Notes: generated from the sequence alone by a model not told the origin. Positions 43,213 through 52,490 are shown, counted from the first letter of the stretch. The stretch: 64,000 bases of DNA from Nostocoides sp. (GCA_016716625.1 JADJVJ010000006.1:434001-498000), one strand, 5' to 3'. Numbers and translations: made by a program.

Positions 43213-44415
43213 ATGTCGGGGACCTTCCACCTGCCGACGGCTGCCGTCACCGCGGGACTCATGCTCCTCGTGCTCGGGGTCGTCTGGCTGCTGCGGCGGG
43301 GGCGCCGCAAGGGGTTTATCTCCGAGGTCGACAAGGCGACCTATTCGACCCTGCACACCGCGAGCAAGGCCTCCGCCCATCTCGCTGACGGGCTCACCGC
43401 CGAAGGGGCCGAACGTGCCGCCCGCCACCTCCTGGCCATCCTCGGCGCCGAGGCTCTCGCGGTGTGCGACGGCTCCGGGATCCTCGCCTGGCACGGGGCC
43501 GGGGAGTCGCACCGGCGGGAGGCGTTCGGCCACGCCGCTCAGGTCCGTGACACCGGACGCACCGCGGTGATCTCGACGATCACCTGTGCCGACCCGAACT
43601 GTCCCCTCCGGGCCGCGGTATCCGCTCCGGTGGTCAGCGAGGGCCTCGTCGTCGGCACCATCACGGCATACACCACCGACCCATCGCCCGGTCTGGCCCG
43701 GGCCACCGAGGAGGTCGCCGGATGGGTCTCGACCCAGGTGGCCCTCGCCGAACTCGCCCGCACCCGCACCCGCGCCATGGAGGCCGAACTCCGGGCCCTG
43801 CGCGCCCAGATCAGCCCCCACTTCATCTACAACTCGCTCGCCGCGATCGCCTCCTTCGTGCGCACCGACCCCGACCGTGCCCGTGAGCTGCTCCTGGACT
43901 TCGCGGACTTCACCCGGTACGCGCTGCGCACCGGAGGCGCATTCACCACTCTGGCGGAGGAGCTGCGCAACGTCGAGCGCTACCTCGTCCTCGAACAGGC
44001 CCGGTTCGGCGACCGGCTTGCCATTGCCCTCCTCGTGGCCCCCGAGGTGTTGCCGGTCCAAGTGCCCTACCTCGCCGTCCAGCCGCTTGTCGAGAATGCG
44101 GTCCGCCACGGACTCGCCGACAAGGTCGGAACCGGCCACGTGACCATCACCGCCGTGGACCGGGGCGCTTATGCCGAGATCGCCATCGAGGACGACGGCG
44201 CCGGGGCGGACCCGGAGCAGATCCGGCGAATCCTCGACGGGGCGCACAGCCGGGACTCGGTGGGGCTCGGCAACGTCGACGCCCGGCTGCGTCAGGTCTA
44301 TGGCGACGACTTCGGCCTCGTCGTCGAGACCGCCCCCGGAGCGGGCACCAAGGTGACCTTCCGGATCCCCAAGTTCGCGCCCGCGGCCCATGCGCCGACG
44401 GGATCGAGGTCGTAG
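43213..44415 (+). CDS. LytS-type sensor histidine kinase
   Basis: 400 residues. One N-terminal membrane helix (9-30), a GAF-like middle with cysteines (TCADPNCPLRAAVSAPVV, about 120-160), the His-kinase_internal region with the phosphoacceptor in RAQISPHFIYNSLAAIASFVR, and a GHKL ATPase (VQPLVENAVRHGLADK, DDGAGADPEQ, VGLGNVDARLRQVYG). Such LytS/YehU kinases sense small carboxylates, for example pyruvate in BtsS. Two-gene system with the following regulator; the next genes are a monocarboxylate-type transporter, so this is likely the inducer sensor (inference). Confidence 0.87.
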   Translation: MSGTFHLPTAAVTAGLMLLVLGVVWLLRRGRRKGFISEVDKATYSTLHTASKASAHLADGLTAEGAERAARHLLAILGAEALAVCDGSGILAWHGAGESHRREAFGHAAQVRDTGRTAVISTITCADPNCPLRAAVSAPVVSEGLVVGTITAYTTDPSPGLARATEEVAGWVSTQVALAELARTRTRAMEAELRALRAQISPHFIYNSLAAIASFVRTDPDRARELLLDFADFTRYALRTGGAFTTLAEELRNVERYLVLEQARFGDRLAIALLVAPEVLPVQVPYLAVQPLVENAVRHGLADKVGTGHVTITAVDRGAYAEIAIEDDGAGADPEQIRRILDGAHSRDSVGLGNVDARLRQVYGDDFGLVVETAPGAGTKVTFRIPKFAPAAHAPTGSRS

Positions 44416-44425
44416 GCTCCCCCCT

Positions 44426-45238
44426 ATGCCGACCACCTCGGTTCTCACGGCACTCGTCGTCGACGACGAGTTGCCCGCGCTCTCCGAGCTGAGCTACCTG
44501 CTCTCCCAGGATGAGCGCATCGGCGAGGTCATCACCGCGTCCTCCGGAACCGCCGCCCTGCAGTTGCTCGACACCCACGACGTTGATGTCGTCTTCTCCG
44601 ACATTTCCATGCCCGGACTCGACGGTATGGCGTTGGCCCGGGTCATCTCGCGGTTCACCGACCGCCCGCAGATCGTCTTCGTCACCGCCCATGACGAGCA
44701 CGCGGTGGACGCCTTCGCGCTCGCTGCGACCGACTACGTCATGAAACCGGTCCGGGCGGAACGGCTTGCCGAGGCCGTCCGCCGGGTTGTCGCCGCCCGT
44801 GCCGACGCGGCCCGAGGACAGCAAGCCGAGGCTGCCGCCCTCGCCGCCACTGCCGCAGCTCCCGGCAGCAACGGCCAGGGGGGAGGGTCGAGCGCCACGC
44901 CCCCCGAGGACGAGACCATCCCGGTCGAGCTCGGCGGCGTCACCCGGTTCATCCAACGCAGCCAGATCCGCTACGCGCAGGCGCACGGCGACTATGCCCG
45001 GCTGCACACCGAGGCCGGCTCACACTTGGTTCGGGTACCACTGACCGTGCTCGAAGAGCGTTGGGGGGACTTCGGATTCGTCCGCATCCACCGCAGCACC
45101 CTGGTCGCCCTGCCGCACGTCACCGAGGTCCGGATGGACCGAGGCCGGTGCAGTGTCGTCGTCGGGGGCATCGAACTCCAGGTGAGCCGACGGCATACCC
45201 GAGCCCTCCGCGACACGCTGCTGCGCCGCCCCCGATGA
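44426..45238 (+). CDS. LytTR-family response regulator
   Basis: 270 residues. Receiver domain with LVVDDELPALSEL, phosphoacceptor Asp in VVFSDISMPGLDG and K in YVMKPVRAERLAEA; an Ala/Gly linker; then a LytTR DNA-binding domain (VELGGVTRFIQRSQIRYAQAHGDYARLHT, FGFVRIHRSTLVALPHVTEVR). Paired with the LytS kinase, 10 bp upstream. ATG at 44426. The stop overlaps the next gene (ATGA), so the transporter genes are in the same operon. Confidence 0.9.
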   Translation: MPTTSVLTALVVDDELPALSELSYLLSQDERIGEVITASSGTAALQLLDTHDVDVVFSDISMPGLDGMALARVISRFTDRPQIVFVTAHDEHAVDAFALAATDYVMKPVRAERLAEAVRRVVAARADAARGQQAEAAALAATAAAPGSNGQGGGSSATPPEDETIPVELGGVTRFIQRSQIRYAQAHGDYARLHTEAGSHLVRVPLTVLEERWGDFGFVRIHRSTLVALPHVTEVRMDRGRCSVVVGGIELQVSRRHTRALRDTLLRRPR

Positions 45239-45603
45239 GCCCCCAGTCCCGGGTCCGGGTCACCAGTTCCCGCCGGGGGGCGAGCACGGCGCGCGCCCGT
45301 CCCGTGGCCCGCGACCTCGACGAGCAGACCACCCTGGGCGACGTCTACATCGACGGCCTCATCCGAGCCCAGCGGCGGCTCTCGCTGCGGGTCCTCGCCG
45401 TCCTCGTCGCCAGCCTCATCGGCCTGCCGCTCTTGCTCTGGGAGGTGCCCTCGATCCGAACAATGACCCTGGCCTCGGTGCCGCTGCCGTGGATCCTCAT
45501 CGGGGTTGCCATCTATCCAGCGACGTGGTCGCTCGCCCGTTGGTATGCCCGGGCCACCGAGCGACTCGAAGCCGACTTCATCGCCGTCGTGGAAGAGCAG
45601 TGA
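45235..45603 (+). CDS. Small two-helix membrane protein paired with the symporter (DUF485-like)
   Basis: 122 residues. An Arg-rich cytosolic start, two membrane helices (about 57-77 and 85-105). Its place directly before an SSS symporter matches the DUF485-symporter pairs of actinobacteria (as mctC in Corynebacterium), although the sequence is poorly similar to the second pair in this window. Overlaps both neighbours by 4 nt (ATGA, GTGA). Confidence 0.6.
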   Translation: MSPQSRVRVTSSRRGASTARARPVARDLDEQTTLGDVYIDGLIRAQRRLSLRVLAVLVASLIGLPLLLWEVPSIRTMTLASVPLPWILIGVAIYPATWSLARWYARATERLEADFIAVVEEQ

Positions 45604-47132
45604 ACTCGCTCCTCTCGGCCGTCTCGGTCGCCGTCGTCTGCCTCATCACCCTCCTCGTCGGCGGTCTCGGCCTGCGGCTCTCCCGTGCCACCAGCGACTT
45701 CTATGTCGCCGGCCGCACCGTGTCACCGCGGCTCAACGCGAGCGCGATCGGGGGCGAGTACCTCTCCGCCGCGTCGTTCCTCGGGGTCGCCGGGCTCATC
45801 TACGACCGTGGCGTCGACATGCTCTGGCTGCCCGTCGGCTACACCGTCGGCTACCTCGTGCTCCTCGTCGTCGTCGCCGCCCCGATGCGCCGCTCCGGGG
45901 CGTACACGCTCCCGGACTTCGCCGAGGCCCGGCTCGGCTCGCGGCGGATCCGGCTCGCCTCCTCCGTGCTCGTCGTCGGCATCGGCTGGCTCTACCTCAT
46001 CCCCCAGTTCCATGGCGCGAGCCTGACCCTCACCCTGGTCACCGGGGCCCCGGACTGGCTCGGCGGGCTCATCGTCATGGTGGTCATCGGCCTTGCCGTC
46101 GGGGCCGGCGGGATGCGGTCCATCACCTTCGTCCAGGCCGTTCAGTACTGGCTCAAACTCACCGCCCTGGCCATCCCCGCCTTCGTCCTGCTCGCCATCT
46201 GGTTCCGCCAGGGCGCGCCCGCTCCGGTCACCACCACCGCGTGGGCCTCGCCGTTCGCCGCCGGGGGGGTGGACAGCCACCCGCTCTATTGGACCTGGTC
46301 GACCCTGATTGCGCTTTGCCTGGGCACGATGGGGTTGCCGCATGTCCTGGTGCGCTTCTACACCAACCCCGACGGCATCGGCGCCCGCCGGACGACGGTG
46401 ACCGTCATCGCCCTGCTCGGGTTCTTCTATCTGCTGCCCCCGGTGTATGCCGTCCTCGGCCGGGGCTACCTGCCGACACTGCCGGCATCGGTGCGCTCGG
46501 ACTCGATCGTGCTGCAACTGCCCGCCACCGTGCTGCCTGGGCTGGCCGGTCAGATCCTCACTGCGATGCTCGCGGGCGGGGCGTTCGCGGCGTTCCTCTC
46601 GACCGCATCGGGCCTGGCCATGTCGGTGACCGGGGTGCTCGATCAGGAGCTGCTGCGCCCCGGCCTGGCCCGAGCCACCGGCGGTGACGCCAGCGAGATC
46701 GGTGGCTTTCGGGTCTCGGCGGTGCTCGCCGTGATCATCCCCTACCTGCTCAGCCGGGTCACCGCGCCGCTGGGTCTGGCGACCACGGTCGGGCTCGCCT
46801 TCACCGTCGCCGCAGCGACGTTCGCACCGCTGCTCATGCTCGGGGTCTGGTGGCGCGGGCTGTCCCGGTGGGGCGCCGCCGCGGGGCTGGCCACCGGTGC
46901 CGGCGGCGCGATCGGGGCGATGGCGCTCTCCATCGTCGGCGGACCGTATGACGGGTGGCTGGGCGCGCTGCTCTCCGCGCCGGCGATGTGGTGCGTCCCG
47001 CTGGCGGCCCTGGTCACCGTGGTCGTCTCGGTCGCCACCCCGGGCAGTATCCCCTCGGGCACGGCCCGGATCATGGTCCGGTTGCACACCCCCGAACGGG
47101 TCGCCCTCGCTCGGTCACGGCTACGGGACTGA
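45600..47132 (+). CDS. Solute:sodium symporter family transporter (probable monocarboxylate uptake)
   Basis: 510 residues, about 13 hydrophobic segments. The SSS signature is visible: TSDFYVAGRTVSPRLNASAIGGEYLSAASFLGVAGLIYDRG and GTMGLPHVLVRFYTNPD. Closest in kind to ActP/MctC-like acetate, pyruvate or propionate symporters. GTG at 45600 overlaps the small membrane protein stop. Likely induced by the LytS/LytR pair upstream. The second symporter of this window (50729) is a paralogue. Confidence 0.85.
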   Translation: MNSLLSAVSVAVVCLITLLVGGLGLRLSRATSDFYVAGRTVSPRLNASAIGGEYLSAASFLGVAGLIYDRGVDMLWLPVGYTVGYLVLLVVVAAPMRRSGAYTLPDFAEARLGSRRIRLASSVLVVGIGWLYLIPQFHGASLTLTLVTGAPDWLGGLIVMVVIGLAVGAGGMRSITFVQAVQYWLKLTALAIPAFVLLAIWFRQGAPAPVTTTAWASPFAAGGVDSHPLYWTWSTLIALCLGTMGLPHVLVRFYTNPDGIGARRTTVTVIALLGFFYLLPPVYAVLGRGYLPTLPASVRSDSIVLQLPATVLPGLAGQILTAMLAGGAFAAFLSTASGLAMSVTGVLDQELLRPGLARATGGDASEIGGFRVSAVLAVIIPYLLSRVTAPLGLATTVGLAFTVAAATFAPLLMLGVWWRGLSRWGAAAGLATGAGGAIGAMALSIVGGPYDGWLGALLSAPAMWCVPLAALVTVVVSVATPGSIPSGTARIMVRLHTPERVALARSRLRD

Positions 47133-47146
47133 CCCGAGCAAGCGCC

Positions 47147-48340
47147 TCAGCCAACCGCGTCCCGGGCCGCGACGAAGGCGTCCACGCACCGCCTGACATC
47201 GTCCGCCGAGTGCGCCGCGGAGAGCTGCACCCGGATCCGGGCCTTGCCCTTGGGCACGACCGGGAAGGAGAAGGCGATGACGTAGACCCCGTGGGCGAGC
47301 ATGTGGTCGGCGATGTGGGTGGCCCGGCGGGCCCCGTCCTCACCGGGGAACATGACCGGCACGATCGGATGGGAGCCTTCGAGCAGGTCGAAGCCGGCTT
47401 CCGTCATACCCTCTCGGAACTGAGAGGCGTTGTCCCGCAGCCGCTCTCGGGCTTCCCCGGAGGAGGTGACCAGCTCGAGGGCCTTCAGTGATCCGGCGAC
47501 GACGGCGGGGGCGACCGAGTTGGAGAACAGATACGGACGGGACCGTTGGCGGAGCAGGTCGACGACCTCGCGGTGGGAAGAGACGTACCCCCCGGAGGCC
47601 CCGCCGAGGGCCTTGCCCAGGGTTCCGGTGATGATGTCGACCCGGTCCTGGACCCCGAACAGCTCCGGGGTGCCTCGCCCGCCCGCACCGACGAAGCCGA
47701 CGGCGTGCGAGTCATCCACGAGCACCATCGCGGAGAACTCGTCGGCGAGGTCACAGATCTGGTCCAGCGGCGCGAAGTACCCGTCCATGGAGAACACTCC
47801 GTCGGTGACGACGACGACCCGCCGAGCCCCGGCCCCGCGGGCGGCCTCGAGTTGGGCGCGCAGGTCGGCCATGTCCGCGTTGCGGTATCGGTAGCGGGCC
47901 GCCTTGGACAACCGCACCCCGTCGATGATCGAGGCGTGGTTGAGTTCGTCGGAGATGATCGCGTCGCCCTCCCCGAAGAGCACCTCGAAGACCCCGCCGT
48001 TGGCGTCGAAGCACGAGGAGTACAGAATCGTCGCCTCCGTGCCCAGGAAGGTCGAGATCGCTCCCTCCAGACGCGCGTGCTGCGTCTGGGTGCCGCAGAT
48101 GAAGCGCACCGACGCCATCCCGAAACCCCACTGGTCCAACGCGGCTCGCGAGGCGGCCACGACCTCGGGATGATCGGCGAACCCCAGGTAGTTGTTGGCG
48201 CAGAAGTTCAGTGACGGTCCGCTCGTGGTCTCGATGTGCGCCGACTGCGGGGTGGTGATAAGCCGCTCCCGCTTGGTGAGTCCGGCCGCCTCGATCTCCG
48301 CCAGCGTCGCCGCGAGTTCCTCCTTGATCGTGCCGTACAC
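47147..48340 (-). CDS. kbl: Glycine C-acetyltransferase (2-amino-3-ketobutyrate CoA ligase)
   Basis: 397 residues, alpha-oxoamine synthase family, PLP-dependent. FCANNYLGFADHPEVV, SCFDANGGVFEVLFG, DDSHAVGFVGAGGRGTPE and GTLGKALGGASGGYVSS, the last with the PLP lysine in T-L-G-K-A. Second step of threonine degradation to glycine and acetyl-CoA. GTG at 48340 has an excellent site (AGGAGG, 4 nt). Tdh is the partner, but here a lipoprotein gene lies between kbl and tdh. Confidence 0.93.
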   Translation of the reverse strand: MYGTIKEELAATLAEIEAAGLTKRERLITTPQSAHIETTSGPSLNFCANNYLGFADHPEVVAASRAALDQWGFGMASVRFICGTQTQHARLEGAISTFLGTEATILYSSCFDANGGVFEVLFGEGDAIISDELNHASIIDGVRLSKAARYRYRNADMADLRAQLEAARGAGARRVVVVTDGVFSMDGYFAPLDQICDLADEFSAMVLVDDSHAVGFVGAGGRGTPELFGVQDRVDIITGTLGKALGGASGGYVSSHREVVDLLRQRSRPYLFSNSVAPAVVAGSLKALELVTSSGEARERLRDNASQFREGMTEAGFDLLEGSHPIVPVMFPGEDGARRATHIADHMLAHGVYVIAFSFPVVPKGKARIRVQLSAAHSADDVRRCVDAFVAARDAVG

Positions 48341-48355
48341 GTCGCCTCCTCTGGG

Positions 48356-48409
48356 GTATGCCGTGGTGGGTCACCCGCCAGCCTATGGGGAGGCCGCGGC
48401 ACGGCATAC
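48356..48409. repeat. Inverted pair of the genome word (GTATGCCGTG ... CACGGCATAC)
   Basis: A 10-bp word at 48356-48365 and its perfect inverse complement at 48400-48409 are separated by 34 bp, in the gap between kbl and the lipoprotein gene. The same word occurs many times elsewhere in the window (see findings), here uniquely close as a palindromic pair, so a hairpin or a dimeric protein site is possible. Confidence 0.6.
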
Positions 48410-48412
48410 GGG

Positions 48413-49129
48413 TCAGGGGGCGGCAGCGAGGCGACGGGCCAGGGCGAGGAGGGCAGGGCCCGGATCACTCGACCCGTCCACGGCCGGGGTGAGGGAGACG
48501 GCCGCATAGACACCGCCCAGACAGACCTCGGCCTTGCGGTTCGCGGCAGCGCCCGGGGTGCCGGAGGTGGAGAGCAGTTCCCGGGTGCCGGGCGGCCGAC
48601 CGCCGACCTCGGCGAGCAGACCGAAGATCGCGCAGGCCCCGGTGTCACTCACTCCGCCCTCGACCTGGTCGACGGCCGCGCGGGCCAGGTCGCGATAAGG
48701 ACTGCCGGTCTCTCCCGGAGCGGGTGAGGCGACCCGACGAAGCATCGGCAGCAGCGACTGCGCCCACTGCGCGGCTGACCCTCGGGTAGCGAGCACCGTT
48801 GTCGCAGAGTCGGCCCCGGCCCATCGGCACCAGGACAGCCCGTCGGCATCGACCGGAGCCGAAGACACTGGTGGACCCCCCGCGAACCGGGCCACCTCGG
48901 CGTCGGTGAGCAGTGCGCACAGACCGGTTCTCACCCGGGCGGCGACCGTTGATCCGGCCGGGGAGGGGGACGTCACCCCGGGTGTAATCGGGCGGGACGG
49001 GGTCGGAGGGGGGGTCGCGGTGCAGCCGCCGGCAAACACCGACAGCAGGACGAGGAGACCGGCACCGAGGGCGGCGCCCGGCCCAGCGACCCTAGGACCA
49101 GTCAAGGACGACCTTCCCGCACTCGCCAC
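48413..49129 (-). CDS. Secreted lipoprotein, unknown function
   Basis: 238 residues. Signal with GAGLLVLLSVFAGGC, lipobox A-G-G-C (Cys about 36), then a Pro/Thr/Ser-rich stretch and a compact domain with CALLTDAEVARFAGGPPV and LSWCRWAG (paired cysteines), near the DUF3558 type of actinobacterial lipoproteins. The frame used starts at 49129 within tdh; a TTG at 49105 with GGAAGG 6 nt upstream is an equally likely start. Between tdh and kbl on the same strand. Confidence 0.6.
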   Translation of the reverse strand: MASAGRSSLTGPRVAGPGAALGAGLLVLLSVFAGGCTATPPPTPSRPITPGVTSPSPAGSTVAARVRTGLCALLTDAEVARFAGGPPVSSAPVDADGLSWCRWAGADSATTVLATRGSAAQWAQSLLPMLRRVASPAPGETGSPYRDLARAAVDQVEGGVSDTGACAIFGLLAEVGGRPPGTRELLSTSGTPGAAANRKAEVCLGGVYAAVSLTPAVDGSSDPGPALLALARRLAAAP

Positions 49130-50132
49130 TGCGGGTCGCCTCGAACGCGTCCTTCCACTGCGAGGCCGGGAAACGGTGGGTGATGACCGAGGTCACCGCG
49201 GTCCGCAGCTCGGGGGACGAGGCAAGCATTGACCCCATGAGATACCAGGTCTCGAACATCTCCCGCCCATAGATGCCCTTGAGGGTAATCATCCGCAGGA
49301 TGACCCGCCCCCAGTCGATCGCGAACGGCCCGGCCGGGAGGCCGAGGAGGGCGACCCGGGCCCCGTGGTTGAGGTTACCGATCATCTGCTCGAGTGCGGC
49401 GGGCGCCCCGGACATCTCCAGGCCGATGTCGAAGCCTTCGCGCATGCCGAGCCGTTCTTGCGCCGCGGCGAGAGTCTCACCACGACCGACGTTGACGACA
49501 ACGTCCGCGCCGGCCGCACGGGCTAGCGAGAGCCGCAGGTCGGACATGTCGGAGACGACGATGCGGCGAGCCCCGGCGTGCCGGACGATGGCGGTCGCGA
49601 GCACTCCGATCGGCCCGGCCCCGGTGATGACGACGTCCTCGCCGACGACCGGCCACTGCAACGCGGTGTGCGTGGCGTTACCGAGGGGGTCGAAGATCGC
49701 GCCGAGGTCGGGCCCGATGTCCGGGCCGTGGACCCAGGCGTTCTTCGCCGGGATGACGACATAGTCGGCGAAGGCACCGTCCCGGTTCACCCCGATGCCG
49801 ACGGTCTTGATGCACATGTGTCGCCGGCCGGCCCGGCAATTGCGGCACACCCCGCAGACGATGTGACCCTCCCCGGAGACCCGATCCCCGACGGCGACGT
49901 GCTCGACGTCCGCGCCGACCTGGACGACCTCGCCATAGAACTCGTGGCCGATCGTCTGCGGCGCGTTGACCACGGAGGCGGCCCAGGGGTCCCATGACTC
50001 GAGGTGCAGGTCGGTGCCGCACAGGCCGGCCCGCAGCACCCTGATCTTGACGTCCTTGTCCCCGCACTCCGGCTCGGGGATGTGGAGGAGTTCGAGCCCG
50101 GGACCAGCGGTGACCTTCCGCAATGCGCGCAC
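49092..50132 (-). CDS. tdh: L-threonine 3-dehydrogenase
   Basis: 346 residues, zinc-dependent dehydrogenase. Catalytic zinc region GLCGTDLHLESWD and GHEFYGEV, structural zinc cysteines CGVCRNCRAGRRHMC, NAD fold ITGAGPIGVLATAI, and GIYGREMFETWYLM near the end as in Tdh. First step of threonine degradation with Kbl. GTG at 50132 was chosen since the longer frame to 50411 only adds non-homologous residues. Divergent from the symporter operon (257 bp gap with no gene). Confidence 0.92.
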   Translation of the reverse strand: MRALRKVTAGPGLELLHIPEPECGDKDVKIRVLRAGLCGTDLHLESWDPWAASVVNAPQTIGHEFYGEVVQVGADVEHVAVGDRVSGEGHIVCGVCRNCRAGRRHMCIKTVGIGVNRDGAFADYVVIPAKNAWVHGPDIGPDLGAIFDPLGNATHTALQWPVVGEDVVITGAGPIGVLATAIVRHAGARRIVVSDMSDLRLSLARAAGADVVVNVGRGETLAAAQERLGMREGFDIGLEMSGAPAALEQMIGNLNHGARVALLGLPAGPFAIDWGRVILRMITLKGIYGREMFETWYLMGSMLASSPELRTAVTSVITHRFPASQWKDAFEATRSGECGKVVLDWS

Positions 50133-50388
50133 GGGCCCATTGTGGCGTATGCCGTGGGCGCCGTCCCGGAGCCCTTTTCGCCGCCCACCCGCCCGGGTCC
50201 GGAGTCGACCGCTGGCCGTTGGCCGCAGGACCCGCGCCGCTCGGCGCAGTGTGATCTGCCACACATCGCCAGCGGAGCCCCGCTGATCGCGCCGTTCGCA
50301 CGCAGTACTGCGCACGGCATACCCGATCTCGCACGCTGGGACGCGATCCCGGCGCCTGGCCCGGGCAGACCCCTCACTGGAGGTGACC
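50133..50388. other. Divergent intergenic region tdh / symporter pair
   Basis: 256 bp without a coding region. It contains two copies of the genome word in opposite orientation (50147 and 50315) but no clear promoter consensus; transcription of both flanking units must begin here. Confidence 0.5.
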
Positions 50389-50727
50389 GTGAGCAGCCCA
50401 GCTCGCACCACCGGGAGCGACCCCTACGTCGCCCTGCAAGCCACCCCGGAGTTCCAGTCCCTGCGCAAGAAGTTCCGTGGGTTCGTCTTCCCGCTGACCG
50501 CCTTCTTCCTCGCCTGGTACTTCCTCTACGTCCTCATGTCGATCTTCGCTCCCGGCTTCATGAACACGGTCGTGTTCGGCAAGGTCACGATCGGATTGAT
50601 CTTCGGGTTCCTTCAATTCGTCACGACCTTCGCGATCACCTTCTACTACGCGAAGTGGATGAACCGGGAGTTCGACCCCGAGGCCGACGCCCTCGGCGCT
50701 TCCCTCGACCACGACAAGGGGCACTGA
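50389..50727 (+). CDS. DUF485 membrane protein
   Basis: 112 residues. Two helices (about 38-60 and 70-95) with RKKFRGFVFPLTAFFLAWYFLYVLMSIFAPGFM, a DUF485 pattern (YjcH of E. coli, encoded with ActP). GTG at 50389 has GGAGG 5 nt upstream and is preferred over a GTG six bases earlier. First gene of a pair with the symporter, starting 1 bp after. Confidence 0.83.
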   Translation: MSSPARTTGSDPYVALQATPEFQSLRKKFRGFVFPLTAFFLAWYFLYVLMSIFAPGFMNTVVFGKVTIGLIFGFLQFVTTFAITFYYAKWMNREFDPEADALGASLDHDKGH

Positions 50728-50728
50728 C

Positions 50729-52402
50729 ATGGCGACCCTGACCTTCCTGGCCCCAGCCGCGACCGCGGTGGGTAACCCGACCCTCAACATCGGCATCTTC
50801 GTCGGCTTCGTCGTCGTCACCCTCGGCATCGTCATCAAGGTGGCCTCGGGCAAGAAGACCGCCGAGCAGTACTACACCGCCGCCGGCGCCTTCTCGGGTC
50901 GGCAGAACGGCATCGCCATCGCCGGCGACTACTTGTCCGCGGCGTCCTTCCTCGGCATCGCCGGTGCCATCGCGCTGCGCGGCCTGGACGGCTTCCTCTA
51001 CTCCATCGGCTTCCTCGTCGCCTGGCTCGTCGCGCTCTTGCTCGTCGCCGAGCTCATGCGCAACACCGGCCGGTTCACCATGGCTGACGTGCTCTCCTAC
51101 CGCCTGCAGCAGCGTCCGGTGCGGATCGCCACATCGGTGTCGGTGCTCTGCGTCTCGCTGTTCTACCTCCTTGCGCAGATGGCTGGGGCCGGTGGCCTGG
51201 TCTCGCTGCTCCTCGGTGTCTCTGGTGAACTCGCACAGAACCTCGTCATCGCCGTCGTCGGCGCCGTCATGGTGGCCTACGTCCTCATCGGTGGCATGAA
51301 GGGCACGACCTGGGTGCAGATCATCAAGGCCATCCTGCTCATCAGCGCCACCGCGATCATGACGGTGTGGGTGCTGGCGAAGTTCGGTTTCTCGCTAAGC
51401 AACCTCTTCGGCGGCGCCATCGAGACGACGTCCAAGTCCAGCGCCGAGGCCACGGCCAAGGGCGCCGAACGCCTCATCGAGTATGGCGTGCAGTACGGCA
51501 AGACGACGACGACGAAGATCGACTTCATCTCGCTGTCGATGGCTCTTGTCCTGGGCACCGCCGGTCTGCCGCACGTCCTCCAGCGCTTCTACACGGTGCC
51601 GACGAGCAAGCAGGCCCGCAAGTCCGTGGAGTGGGCGATCTGGCTCATCGGTGGGTTCTACCTGCTCACCCTTGTCGTCGGCTTCGGTGCCGCCGCCCTC
51701 GTCGGCCCGGACAAGATCAACGGCGCCCCCGGCAAGCAGAACTCCGCCGCGCCGCTGCTCGCCTTCGAGCTCGGTGGTTCCCCGCTGCTCGGCATCGTCT
51801 CGGGGATCGCCTTCGCGACGATCCTCGCGGTCGTCGCCGGTCTGACGATCACCGCGTCGGCGACCTTCGCCCACGACATCTACAAGGAGGTCATCAAGAA
51901 GGGCTCCACCAGTCAGGACCAGGAGGTCAAGGTGGCCCGCATCGGCGCCATCCTCATCGGCCTCGTCGCCATCCTCGGTGGCATGCTCGCCAAGAGCCAG
52001 AACATCGCCTTCCTCGTGGCGCTCGCCTTCGCCGTCGCGGCCTCGGCGAACCTCCCGACGATCCTGTACTCGCTGTTCTGGAAGGGGTTCAACACCAAGG
52101 GAGCGCTGTGGTCCATCTACGGCGGGCTCATCTCTTCCATCGGGCTCATCATCTTCAGCCCGGTGGTTTCCGGGAAGCCGGCCGACCCCAAGACCGGCCT
52201 CTCCCCCTCGATGGTCACCGACCCGTCCATCGACTTCCACTGGTTCCCGCTGGACAACCCGGGTCTGATCTCGATCCCGCTCGCCTTCTTCCTCGGTTGG
52301 CTCGGATCGAAGCTCTCCAAGGAGTACAACGCGGAAAAGTACGCCGAAATGGAGGTGCGCTCGCTCACCGGTCACGGTGTGGCGGAAGCCCTCAACCACT
52401 GA
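50729..52402 (+). CDS. Cation/acetate symporter (ActP/MctC type)
   Basis: 557 residues, about 13 helices. Family features: GDYLSAASFLGIAGAIALRGLDGFLYS, GTAGLPHVLQRFYTVPTSKQARKSV, and a loop rich in Lys/Thr after the fifth helix. Acetate, propionate or pyruvate uptake expected, coupling to acetyl-CoA synthetase at 57.6 kb by pathway, not by location. ATG at 50729. Ends in a hairpin terminator. More typical of ActP than the symporter at 45600. Confidence 0.88.
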   Translation: MATLTFLAPAATAVGNPTLNIGIFVGFVVVTLGIVIKVASGKKTAEQYYTAAGAFSGRQNGIAIAGDYLSAASFLGIAGAIALRGLDGFLYSIGFLVAWLVALLLVAELMRNTGRFTMADVLSYRLQQRPVRIATSVSVLCVSLFYLLAQMAGAGGLVSLLLGVSGELAQNLVIAVVGAVMVAYVLIGGMKGTTWVQIIKAILLISATAIMTVWVLAKFGFSLSNLFGGAIETTSKSSAEATAKGAERLIEYGVQYGKTTTTKIDFISLSMALVLGTAGLPHVLQRFYTVPTSKQARKSVEWAIWLIGGFYLLTLVVGFGAAALVGPDKINGAPGKQNSAAPLLAFELGGSPLLGIVSGIAFATILAVVAGLTITASATFAHDIYKEVIKKGSTSQDQEVKVARIGAILIGLVAILGGMLAKSQNIAFLVALAFAVAASANLPTILYSLFWKGFNTKGALWSIYGGLISSIGLIIFSPVVSGKPADPKTGLSPSMVTDPSIDFHWFPLDNPGLISIPLAFFLGWLGSKLSKEYNAEKYAEMEVRSLTGHGVAEALNH

Positions 52403-52412
52403 CCGATACGCG

Positions 52413-52453
52413 ACAGGCCCCTTCCTCCGGGATTCCCCGGGGAAGGGGCCTGT
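52413..52453 (+). terminator. Hairpin terminator after the second symporter gene
   Basis: ACAGGCCCCTTCC (52413-52425) pairs perfectly with GGAAGGGGCCTGT (52441-52453), 15-nt loop, 10 bp after the stop codon. Confidence 0.8.
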
Positions 52454-52490
52454 TGGCGTGTGCCAGGCCTAGGCCGCCGCGGAGGTCACC

